From Lachancea thermotolerans CBS 6340 (Eukaryota > Ascomycota > Saccharomycetes > Saccharomycetales > Saccharomycetaceae), in NCBI RefSeq assembly GCF_000142805.1, contig NC_013082.1, positions 1,302,001-1,366,000 on the forward strand: a DNA stretch of 64,000 nt, in the 5' to 3' direction. The translations under genes and the position numbers were made by a program. The notes beneath the pieces are model-generated. The model was given only the letters and a program-made list of their open reading frames with translations. It made no database searches and was not told the origin of the DNA. The stretch's first letter is position 1; every line of letters begins with the position of its first letter. Shown here in pieces: positions 25,212 to 33,575 of this stretch.

Positions 25212-26522
25212 TTAGTACTTAGGAAGCGAAGGATTTATGTCATCGATGTATTTAAAAAAACCGCCTCGGATATCTTTAACTTTCATGATATTGAATTTGT
25301 CTTTCAAGATTCGTGTGGCCAACTGAGAATCGTTGCCATAGCGGCACATAACAAGGACTTCGCTGCCGTTATGAATTTCAGGTATTTCATTCTGGAGGAG
25401 GCTCATATCGCCTTCCATATCACGTAGCTCCTTAACGGTTAAGTTGAACGTATTTGGTAAATGTGATATTTTGTAGTGGTGATGCGGCCTCACATCCAAA
25501 AGAATTTGACTCAGTTTTTCATTTGATGATATTGAGTCTTCAAACTCTTGAACATTGATTCTCTCTTCTGGCGAACATACGTTATAGTTTCTTGCTCCAC
25601 AAAAGGCTTCGTAATTCACTTCACCAGCCTCTATCGTGTCTCTCGTTATTAGCTTCTCTTCCCCACAAGCCTTGCAGCTTGGCTGCCTTCCTCTCATTTT
25701 GAAAGAACGGAGGGTCTGATTAGGCAGTCCTGAGTATTGGATCAAAAATGGCTTGAAATTGTCTAGAGTGTAGATGTCCAAAATTATCTTGAGCGTCTCG
25801 ACTGCCATCATAACACCAACCAGACCAATGCAAGGGCCAATAACTCCGCCTTCCTGGCATGAGGATACTGCGTTTGGCGGAGGAGGAACTGGGTAAAAGC
25901 ATCTATAGCATGGCCCCACAGACGCGAAGTTTAAAATCGAAAGCTGACCTTCTGAGCCCAGGCCTGAAGCAGAAACTACGGTCATCCCCAAGCACACCGC
26001 AACGTCTGACACAAGATACCTCGTCAAGGGGGTGTCAGTGCAGTCCAGAACTATGTCGTAGCCTTGGAATATAGAAAAAGCATTGCTATAGTTCAGCCTG
26101 ACAGGGTACGTCTTGATTTGGACGTGAGGGTTCAGCTTCCGGAGCACATCTTTAGCGGATTCACACTTGAGCATGCCCACCTTCGTTGAGTCGTGCAGCA
26201 CCTGCCTGTGTAGATTAGATGTATCGATAACATCATTATCCACAACGCCAACTTGGCCAACACCAGCACCCACAAGGTAAGGCAAGCAGGGGCAGCCAAG
26301 TCCTCCTGCCCCAATAACTAACACCTTAGCGTTGCGCAGCTTGATTTGGCCCTCAACGCCCCTGGTGTCTTCCACAATCATTTGTCTGCCATATCTGCGA
26401 AACTCTTCTAGTGACATAGGGAGCTCAGTCTGAGAACTTAGCTTTTGCTTCAAGGCCTCATTTTCCCGCCTCAGAGCCTCTAGCTCCAAGAGAACCTCAT
26501 TAGGGATGTTATCGGTGGTCAT
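25212..26522 (-). CDS. UBA4: Uba4, E1-like activating enzyme for Urm1
   Basis: Adenylates and thiolates the ubiquitin-like protein Urm1, used for tRNA wobble-uridine thiolation and protein urmylation in the cytosol. The 436-aa product (S. cerevisiae 440) has a short N-terminal coiled coil, then the E1/MoeB fold with GAGGLGCP nucleotide loop, DNDVIDTSNLHRQ, DCTDTPLTRYL and structural zinc cysteines (CYRC, CKAC). A C-terminal rhodanese domain (about residues 320-436) carries the active-site loop CRYGNDS. All expected cysteines are present. It is adjacent to ERP5 and CTM1 as in S. cerevisiae (YHR109W-YHR111W). Confidence 0.97.
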   Translation of the reverse strand: MTTDNIPNEVLLELEALRRENEALKQKLSSQTELPMSLEEFRRYGRQMIVEDTRGVEGQIKLRNAKVLVIGAGGLGCPCLPYLVGAGVGQVGVVDNDVIDTSNLHRQVLHDSTKVGMLKCESAKDVLRKLNPHVQIKTYPVRLNYSNAFSIFQGYDIVLDCTDTPLTRYLVSDVAVCLGMTVVSASGLGSEGQLSILNFASVGPCYRCFYPVPPPPNAVSSCQEGGVIGPCIGLVGVMMAVETLKIILDIYTLDNFKPFLIQYSGLPNQTLRSFKMRGRQPSCKACGEEKLITRDTIEAGEVNYEAFCGARNYNVCSPEERINVQEFEDSISSNEKLSQILLDVRPHHHYKISHLPNTFNLTVKELRDMEGDMSLLQNEIPEIHNGSEVLVMCRYGNDSQLATRILKDKFNIMKVKDIRGGFFKYIDDINPSLPKY

Positions 26523-26718
26523 TTAGCGCTTTGGTATCGTTGCGTATGAATCGTTTATTAATCACGATTTCTGCGGTGAGCTAGAAGCTAAAAAACGACT
26601 TTCTCGTCAATGATGGGACATCAGGGCGCTAGGCAGGCAGATACTTCGATCCGAACGCACTCCACCACAGTCCTGGATGCGTAGAAGATTCTTCAGAAAT
26701 AACCCTCAACTCTGGAAT

Positions 26719-27381
26719 CTACTTCGTTTTTTTGCGAAATAGACTTCGTAGAGTTCGCAGCTGCATAGCACACATCCCAACAAGGACCATCAATTGCAAC
26801 GAAGACCAAAAAAGCAGCTGAGTATTAACTGAATTGCACTGTTTGTCGTGCAAAGTCTGCTCCTTTTTGACTATGCTTTGGTCCGCCCTCAAGTTTGCGA
26901 GCCGGGCATTAAGGTTACGCACCCTTTCGCTGGCTGAGCCAAGGCATTCCAACAGCTCAGAATCCCACACACGCAGACGCTTGTGCTCAAAGTTGACGTG
27001 GACCTCAAACACAATATTCGCGCCCGATTCCACATTCGTTTCCGCGCTTGCCGCTTGAGGCTCTATGCAAACACGATGCTCTCCTGTTTCGAGGGCCGTG
27101 ATCGTAAAATTTCTATTTGTGCTACGTTGATCGAATACGCAGTGGTCATTGTCGAATGTTTCGTCTATCGAGATCCTAAGTTCGGTTTCCGTTTCCTGCT
27201 CATAAAAGCCGTCCCGCTCAATTAGCACCGTAAACTGGCCCTCGAGCTGTGATCCACGCGTCAGTCCTTCGTAAAAGCACTTTGTTTCGCCTGGCTTCAT
27301 ATAAAAATATAGACCTGCCACTGACTGTGACAACGCTAGCATCAGGAGAATACTAGTACCGATAGAAGCAAGGCGCTTCAT
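26719..27381 (-). CDS. ERP5: Erp5, p24-family COPII cargo receptor
   Basis: Type I membrane protein of the p24/emp24 family that cycles between ER and Golgi. The 220-aa product (S. cerevisiae 212) has a signal peptide (about residues 1-23), a GOLD domain starting LYFYMKPGETKCFYEGL with the family cysteines, a luminal coiled coil near residues 140-180, and one transmembrane segment (LFWSSLQLMVLVGMCAMQL). The tail ends RKKTK, a KKxx COPI-retrieval signal. Family membership is certain; the ERP5 assignment among p24 paralogues rests mainly on position between CTM1 and UBA4. Confidence 0.9.
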   Translation of the reverse strand: MKRLASIGTSILLMLALSQSVAGLYFYMKPGETKCFYEGLTRGSQLEGQFTVLIERDGFYEQETETELRISIDETFDNDHCVFDQRSTNRNFTITALETGEHRVCIEPQAASAETNVESGANIVFEVHVNFEHKRLRVWDSELLECLGSASERVRNLNARLANLRADQSIVKKEQTLHDKQCNSVNTQLLFWSSLQLMVLVGMCAMQLRTLRSLFRKKTK

Positions 27382-27485
27382 GTGTAAACCGGTTTTTGTC
27401 GCTACTCTTTTGCCATGTCTATTTAATTTTGTAACCTACAAAATGCCTACTAAATGTCACGCTGATAGGTTGAAGAAGAGATGGG

Positions 27486-29249
27486 CTATGTGCTTTTCAT
27501 GAAAAAGCTGGCGTACTGGAAGAATTCTTCTTCCGGGTACTTGGTCAATGGTTCTTCACTGGACGGCAACTGCCGTTCTTCACCTGGCGACTTGTAGGCG
27601 TAGGAGGAACACTTTAGGGGTGGTGGTAGTGCACAATCTGTAAGTTCAAGGTTTTCATAGTTTTCAACATCGGACCAGAATACAGGCAGATTTTGCTCAA
27701 GCTGTTGGCAGTATTGCCGTACCACGTAACTCTCGTGATTAGCAAGGTTGAGAGATGACCTTGCCAGCCGTGGCTTTGCCTCTTGGAGCATGTACAACCG
27801 CCAATTCATGTATAACCGAAGGTAGTGCTGGAAAGTGTCGATAGCGCGGCTGTACAGTTCGTCTGAGCCGAACAAAACCTCCAAGCACTGTTCCTTAGTT
27901 AGCCTGGCAAAGTCTTCGCCTTGTGCATCAAAATGACAAGTCCACGCCAGCTGGGGGAGACCAATAACCTCGCTTGAGTTCATCTCGCTTTCATGAACCA
28001 GCTTTTTGCACTCTTCCAGAAAACAATCTTCTGAGGGGCCTCGCGCTTTTGAAGTAAAGCAGGCGAACGTTCTATAACTGTTTGGATTGTAGGTGAAACA
28101 CGATTGGAATCCCCCCCGAGGGTCAGGAACAAACGGCAAAAGTAGCTCAGCAAACTGCTTGAGCGTGTCATTGATGTAGACTCTCTCGTCTTTTAGTATG
28201 AACTGCAAGCATGGCTTGACGGAAAACCATTTATAAAAAAGGAAGACATCGAGCTCTTGCATTGCGTTGAACCGCTTGTCAAAGCACAGGTTCATGAAGC
28301 TCACTCTGTTTCCTTCTGGCTGAGGAAAGAACCCGTAGCTCTTTTCGAAGCGAATAACCTCGTCGACTGGGAAGTAGCTAATGAAAACTTCGAAAACCTC
28401 TTCGTTCTGAGGACAAGAGTCCATGTCCAGCACCAGTAGTATATCATTGGTGCTTCTATCAACATCAAAGTGCGCGTTGACTCGCTTGTTGTCATGGTTG
28501 ACATAATCCAGCACAGGAACTAAAGTTGTGTTCACGTAGAAATCGTCGCTACCTTTGTGCTCCTCGTGCGGGATCTCCAGGCACCTTGAACTGATGCTGG
28601 CCATGAGCGTCGAAACTATCGCACCACAGTTCTCGCTGCCGAAGTTCGCGGCTGAAAACTCGGAAAGTGCATGGAAGATTGAGTAAATAGAGGCAAATCC
28701 ATATTGTGCAAACAGCTTTATATCTGTAGTCTCTTTCCACACAAAGGCATCGGAGTAGAGTGATCCAACTTCTGTTGTTAATAGAACCCCATTCAAGTAA
28801 TGCGAAATAGGGTCAGGTAGCGCGTAACCGTTCCTTTCAAGGCCACTGAAGATAATGAAATAGATTATAAGAAGTAAGGTTTCTGAGGCCTGCGAAGATA
28901 TCACGGGGATCTGACAGCATTCAAAAAACAGCTTTTTCACTTTTACTGAAGTCTCAGTAAGCTTCTCAGCGTCTTGGGTGGGATAACTTTCAGTGTCCAG
29001 AAACTGCAGCATTGTTTCCAATGAAAAAGTAGCCCCGGCTGGAACTCGAAGCAACTCAACCAAGCCCTTTTGCATTTTCGACACGTCTAAGTCCTTCTTC
29101 TTAACAAAACCCCCAATGCATCTCACCTTCTCGCTGACCTCAGATCTGCCAACGCAGAACCCACGATTAAGTTTCGCGCCATGTAGTTCAGCGAAATCTC
29201 TAATTGTCGCGAGGGCGCAATCGTCACTCCCTAGTGGCTGGAAGGCCAT
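27486..29249 (-). CDS. CTM1: Ctm1, cytochrome c lysine methyltransferase (SET domain)
   Basis: Orthologue of Ctm1, a cytosolic SET-domain enzyme that trimethylates a lysine of cytochrome c before import. The 587-aa product (S. cerevisiae 585) starts MAFQPLGSDDCALATIRDFAE. The split SET region shows LNRGFCVGRSEVSEKVRCIGGF near the N-terminus and LVPVLDYVNHDNKRVNAHFDVDRS (DYVNH being the SET NH-box equivalent) about halfway. The C-terminal half is Rubisco-methyltransferase-like and helical. It corresponds to YHR109W, and the neighbours match. Confidence 0.93.
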   Translation of the reverse strand: MAFQPLGSDDCALATIRDFAELHGAKLNRGFCVGRSEVSEKVRCIGGFVKKKDLDVSKMQKGLVELLRVPAGATFSLETMLQFLDTESYPTQDAEKLTETSVKVKKLFFECCQIPVISSQASETLLLIIYFIIFSGLERNGYALPDPISHYLNGVLLTTEVGSLYSDAFVWKETTDIKLFAQYGFASIYSIFHALSEFSAANFGSENCGAIVSTLMASISSRCLEIPHEEHKGSDDFYVNTTLVPVLDYVNHDNKRVNAHFDVDRSTNDILLVLDMDSCPQNEEVFEVFISYFPVDEVIRFEKSYGFFPQPEGNRVSFMNLCFDKRFNAMQELDVFLFYKWFSVKPCLQFILKDERVYINDTLKQFAELLLPFVPDPRGGFQSCFTYNPNSYRTFACFTSKARGPSEDCFLEECKKLVHESEMNSSEVIGLPQLAWTCHFDAQGEDFARLTKEQCLEVLFGSDELYSRAIDTFQHYLRLYMNWRLYMLQEAKPRLARSSLNLANHESYVVRQYCQQLEQNLPVFWSDVENYENLELTDCALPPPLKCSSYAYKSPGEERQLPSSEEPLTKYPEEEFFQYASFFMKST

Positions 29250-29507
29250 AGCAGTAGCAAATTGGTATATTGTCGAAAAGCCCGCTTCCCGAAAACAGTG
29301 CTACGGTGTTCAAGTTTAGGACAAGTATTATAAAAGCTCAAAAGTGACGCTGGCAGTTTAAAGTGCTTTGTTTGTATCACAGAGACAGCAGCTGCTGCTT
29401 GAGATGCGACTTGTTTAACGACGTCCTATTCTCATTTAGGTGTCACCCAGCTCGCCTTCTGTTGTTTTGCAATCTCTGTCTTGCTGTGCATGGAATAGAT
29501 ATCACTT

Positions 29508-29532
29508 TGAAAAATTTGAACGCGATGAGCTG
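29508..29532 (+). promoter_or_regulatory. RRPE plus PAC pair in the BCP1 promoter
   Basis: TGAAAAATTTGA (29508-29519) is RRPE-like, and GCGATGAGCTG (29522-29532) contains an exact PAC core. They are 2 bp apart and 36-60 bp before the BCP1 ATG. Confidence 0.75.
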
Positions 29533-29567
29533 CTCTTCCTCTGCCAAACTTGCAAAACAGTCACATC

Positions 29568-30368
29568 ATGGTGGCCATCAAACTCAGCGATGCTATCAAG
29601 AGAAAGCGCGAGCCTCAAGATGCAGAGTCTGATATCGACATAAGCAGCACTGACTCCGAAAATGAGTCTCAGGTTGACGATGAGCAAGAGGTGATAAACA
29701 TAGATTTCGATTTTTTCAACGCCAACAAGAACGTGGACTTCCACGCGCTGAAAAACCTACTGCGTCAGCTCCTCGGGCCCCAGGAGTCTTCCAAGATTCA
29801 ACTGAGCGCTCTAGCGGATCTAATCCTGGACTCCCCCACAACGACCATCAAAACCGACGGCCAGGAGTCTGACCCCTACTGCTTTCTCAGCTTCATTGAC
29901 TATCGCAGTAATAGAACAAGCGACTACGCAAAGTACCTATCCAAGGTCGACAGCCGTCTCGCGGAATTTCTAAAAAGCATGGACAACTCGGACAAGAAGT
30001 GCGCCCTGGTGTTGAGCGAGCGTCTGATTAACATGCCCCCCGAGGTAATTGCGCCCATCTACAACATCACGCTTGAAGACGCCTCCAACAGCCTTGGTGA
30101 TGGAAAACACTACGACTATTATGTCATAGTAAGCCGCAAGTTCGAGGTTAACGTCGAAGTTGATGATGAGGAGACCGGCGCTCGCAAAAGGGTAAAGACC
30201 TCTGAGATAGACTATTTCCACGAGGAAGACCGCTTTCTGGAGCGCAACGCTTATGTCCACTTTGACTCCGAAAGTCGCAAGGGCCTCATTTCTTCATACG
30301 TGGTCATCGACCATGATTCCTTGATCAAGTCGATCAAAGATGTCGAGGCGGAAATAAAAAACTGGTAA
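29568..30368 (+). CDS. BCP1: Bcp1, BCCIP-type ribosomal protein chaperone
   Basis: Orthologue of Bcp1, a nuclear protein that chaperones ribosomal protein Rpl23 and aids nuclear export of Mss4. The 266-aa product (S. cerevisiae 283) starts MVAIKLSDAIKRKRE, with an acidic stretch, then the BCP1/BCCIP fold: VINIDFDFFNANKNVDFHALKNLLRQL, CALVLSERLINMPPEVIAPIY, HYDYYVIVSRKFEV and YFHEEDRFLERNAYVHFDSE. The ATG at 29568 is the first in frame. The RRPE/PAC pair just upstream fits a ribosome-biogenesis role. Divergent from CTM1. Confidence 0.96.
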   Translation: MVAIKLSDAIKRKREPQDAESDIDISSTDSENESQVDDEQEVINIDFDFFNANKNVDFHALKNLLRQLLGPQESSKIQLSALADLILDSPTTTIKTDGQESDPYCFLSFIDYRSNRTSDYAKYLSKVDSRLAEFLKSMDNSDKKCALVLSERLINMPPEVIAPIYNITLEDASNSLGDGKHYDYYVIVSRKFEVNVEVDDEETGARKRVKTSEIDYFHEEDRFLERNAYVHFDSESRKGLISSYVVIDHDSLIKSIKDVEAEIKNW

Positions 30369-30696
30369 AACCTACTGCAGTTGTATAGTCAAGGCCGTAG
30401 AGGTAGATCTGGAGAACTTGAGCCGCTCAATCAGGGCCTTTGGCTTATAAGTTATATATACGTCACCATAGACGAAAACTTATTGAATATGTTTTCCCAA
30501 CTTAGGAAACATCATGTACAGTGAATAGATGAATAGTCAAGCCGAAGAGTAAACAAGTAAGGTTAGAGCGAGTTAGGGCCTTTTCCACAACGCCATACCA
30601 CCAAGAAGCAGAACCTCTATTGATAAGGCCTTTTAAGCCGTGGAATTAGGCTTTACTTCAGCGGCTGGCCGGTGATTAGCATAAACAGACAGCGGC
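30369..30696. other. BCP1-EAF1 gap
   Basis: 328 bp after the BCP1 stop and before the EAF1 ATG. It must include the BCP1 terminator region and EAF1 promoter. No RNA gene or distinctive motif seen. Confidence 0.5.
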
Positions 30697-33483
30697 ATGG
30701 TAAAGCTTGACAGAACGGCTGCTGCAGAGGAAGTTAGCAGTTTAGAGAGCATGATCGCTGAGCGAAATAAGACTCTCGCCGAACTATACTGCATCTCGAG
30801 GCTACATGACTTCTTATCGATATCCGACGAACAAACCTTGCAGAGCCAGATAGATGTATTCCTGGAAGCCAACGACATTAGGAAGGGGCATCACTTTGAC
30901 CCAAGTACCCTTCCCAAGTTTACGCAGATCGAACCTTCTCCGGACAAGAGAGTTTCAAAGAGTAAGAGTGGCACGCCGGTGGATAGCGCGCGGAAAGAAC
31001 GTGAACACATCAAGCATGACAGAGACGAACGGAACTTTGACAGAGATAAAGACAGCAGTAAAGAGTCCAAAGTCAGAATTTCTCAGGACATTCGAATGAA
31101 TGGAGGAGTAGCGCAACCATCGCCCAGCAAGGCTGACGGCATTGAGCTAGAGCTGGAAAAGTTTCCCAACGGCGCTGTTAGGTCCCAGTTTAATTCAAAC
31201 AAAAGGCCACGTGAAGACGAGAATGTACAGCCCAATGGCCCCCAAAGTATTATAAAAGAAGAACATGCTTCCATGGCCCCAGGGACCCCACATCCTTCGC
31301 ATACTGCACCTAAACGTCAAAGGCTAGATCCAAGTAGTGCTGAACACAAAGAGCCCTCCATGAATTTAACAAAGAAGCGTTCCAGCTCTCTTTTGAGGGA
31401 GCTTCAAGCGAAACCTCGTAAAACAGAAGAGCTCTTTCACCAAGATAATATAAATGCCAAGGAGAGTGTTTATCTGATAATGAATGACAAGGTCCCATCA
31501 AAGATTCCACACGCAGTTCCTCTTTCTGAGCTCAAATACAATGCCCAAACGCTACCTTTAATTAAGCTCATTCCAACTGCTCACAAAGTCTTAACTACAG
31601 ACATCATGAACACAGCTTTGAACGAATGTCGTATTACTGTGGTAAGCTCAAGGATAGAAGAACTCAGAAGATTAGGCTTGTGGTCACTGAGACAACCTAA
31701 GAAATTCATTGATCCATTTGAGAATAAGAAAAAACAAACACATTGGGGGAAACTTCTCGAAGAAGCTGAATGGGTGTCTTGCGACTTTGATGAGTTCAAG
31801 AAATATAAAATTGCCGTTTGTTTGACAATTGCTCAGTCTGTTATGGATTTCTGGAATTACGGGAAGGCCTGTTGCGTTAAGGTCAACCCAAAAAAACCGA
31901 TTGCGTCTCCCGAAACAACAGCAGATCCGGCTGAAAGTGATGGCAATGGGCATGACGTTTCCCTTCCCGACAGTGAAGGCGAGATTGATCACCCTTTGAC
32001 AACAGCTCTGGAACAATACCCAAGCATAGATACAAAGGTGTTGCTACAAGAGTCCGTACAGCCCGAAGATACCCATCCTATCCCATCTGTTGTAGAGGAT
32101 TCTTCACAGCTACCAAGCAGTAAGCAGCATGCCTCTTTGCCCTTCAAACTACATGTTTCCTTTGACGACTTTAGTCTAGTAGAGCGAAAAATTCTCAGTG
32201 ATCTTCCTCTAAATGGAGGGCTCGAGCATGAAAGCCTCGATGACAAACCTCAAGATGTTGCTCCGTTCGATCCCATTTCAAAAGCGACAGTGATGCTGGA
32301 TGATGATCAATTTGTGAAGCTTGTCGAAAGACAGCTTATTGACGAAGAACCCTCACTTGTTCCATTTAGCAAAAGACGCGGGATGTTCTACGGTAATCGG
32401 AGAAGTCATTATCTGCGACCTCCAATTGCACCCTCATTAAGATATTTGAGATACAGAACGCCTACAATATGGCTACCCGAGGATGACCAGGAGCTTGTAC
32501 GAAATATCAACACATATGCATATAACTGGGAGCTGATAAGTGCGCACATTTCGTCAAGACCTACGAGATCGTATTGTTCTAACATTGAAAGAAGAACCCC
32601 ATGGCAGTGTTTTGAGAGATTTGTGCAGCTCAACGAAAGGTTTCAGTTCATCGACATGAAGGGGCCTCGTGCACACAGCGCCCAGATGTGGCTTATCGAA
32701 GCCCACAAATTGCAGCAACAACAAAAGAGGAGAATTTCCCCTCTTGGTGTTGGAGAGGATTCAATCCAGCGAGGTCATAGGAGATTACGCTGGGCCAGCA
32801 TGTTCGAAGCCATGAGAAAATGCTTCAAGAAAAGAGAAAATGCGCCAAAACCGAATCCCACTCAGCCGAGAAAGCCACTTGACTGCAAAAATACATCTGT
32901 ACCAACTCCTGCAGAGATGTCACAGCTCAAAGCCCAGCGTGACGATGCACTCCGCAGAGACATACAGATGAGGAGAATCGCTAAACAGAAGCTGCAAGCT
33001 GCTGCTATGGGACAGAGCCTTTCCTCAAACAGTGCTTCTAAGGCTATTCCGCGTAACTCTCCTTCATCTGGTCAACGTCGTGCCCCTGATACTGCTCGCA
33101 GTTCTATAAGAGGGTCTTCACCAGAAAACAGCGTACGGATAACGACACAAACACCCCAACAAACGCATATCAAGCAACTGTCTGAGAGTGAGTTTGTAGA
33201 AAGCTACGCTCGCAAAATTCTTCTTCAAAAGCCGGACTTTTCACCTGAACTTGCGCTCAAGGCGGCAAAAAGTCAATTTAAGCTTTTGGCCGTTAAGCAA
33301 CAGCAGCAACAACAGCAGCAGCAACAACAGCAGCAACAGCTCTACAACCAACAAACACCGCATCGTAGTGACGGGTTATCACGCACGCCCTACGCAACTC
33401 TCAAAACAGAACCTTCAAATGAAAAGATTCTCTCCCCCACTCCCCAAGACATTTTGCAAAAAATGCAACAGAGCAAGCATTAG
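30697..33483 (+). CDS. EAF1: Eaf1/Vid21, NuA4 histone acetyltransferase scaffold
   Basis: Scaffold subunit specific to the NuA4 histone H4/H2A acetyltransferase. The 928-aa product (S. cerevisiae 982) has a Lys/Arg/Glu-rich N-terminal third, an HSA domain around residues 330-400 (KKKQTHWGKLLEEAEWVSCDFDEFKKYKIAVCLTIA split over 31726-31840) that binds actin and Arp4, and a SANT/Myb domain around 585-650 (IWLPEDDQELVRNINTYAYNWELIS, RRTPWQCFERFVQLNE). A Gln-rich C-terminus has a run of 14 glutamines at residues 868-881. The ATG at 30697 is preceded by stops in frame. Order with BCP1 and GGA matches YDR358-361. Confidence 0.95.
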   Translation: MVKLDRTAAAEEVSSLESMIAERNKTLAELYCISRLHDFLSISDEQTLQSQIDVFLEANDIRKGHHFDPSTLPKFTQIEPSPDKRVSKSKSGTPVDSARKEREHIKHDRDERNFDRDKDSSKESKVRISQDIRMNGGVAQPSPSKADGIELELEKFPNGAVRSQFNSNKRPREDENVQPNGPQSIIKEEHASMAPGTPHPSHTAPKRQRLDPSSAEHKEPSMNLTKKRSSSLLRELQAKPRKTEELFHQDNINAKESVYLIMNDKVPSKIPHAVPLSELKYNAQTLPLIKLIPTAHKVLTTDIMNTALNECRITVVSSRIEELRRLGLWSLRQPKKFIDPFENKKKQTHWGKLLEEAEWVSCDFDEFKKYKIAVCLTIAQSVMDFWNYGKACCVKVNPKKPIASPETTADPAESDGNGHDVSLPDSEGEIDHPLTTALEQYPSIDTKVLLQESVQPEDTHPIPSVVEDSSQLPSSKQHASLPFKLHVSFDDFSLVERKILSDLPLNGGLEHESLDDKPQDVAPFDPISKATVMLDDDQFVKLVERQLIDEEPSLVPFSKRRGMFYGNRRSHYLRPPIAPSLRYLRYRTPTIWLPEDDQELVRNINTYAYNWELISAHISSRPTRSYCSNIERRTPWQCFERFVQLNERFQFIDMKGPRAHSAQMWLIEAHKLQQQQKRRISPLGVGEDSIQRGHRRLRWASMFEAMRKCFKKRENAPKPNPTQPRKPLDCKNTSVPTPAEMSQLKAQRDDALRRDIQMRRIAKQKLQAAAMGQSLSSNSASKAIPRNSPSSGQRRAPDTARSSIRGSSPENSVRITTQTPQQTHIKQLSESEFVESYARKILLQKPDFSPELALKAAKSQFKLLAVKQQQQQQQQQQQQQQLYNQQTPHRSDGLSRTPYATLKTEPSNEKILSPTPQDILQKMQQSKH
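33298..33339 (+). repeat. CAR (glutamine) microsatellite within EAF1
   Basis: Fourteen consecutive CAA/CAG codons encoding Gln868-881 of Eaf1. The mixed codons suggest an old or stabilised repeat. Confidence 0.95.
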
Positions 33484-33575
33484 TACGGACCTTAAAGTTT
33501 TGTCAGTATATATATGCCTTTTTATACAATTGTAGAATACAAGAAGCAGTGGTTACGGGGTGTATTTTCCGTTTT

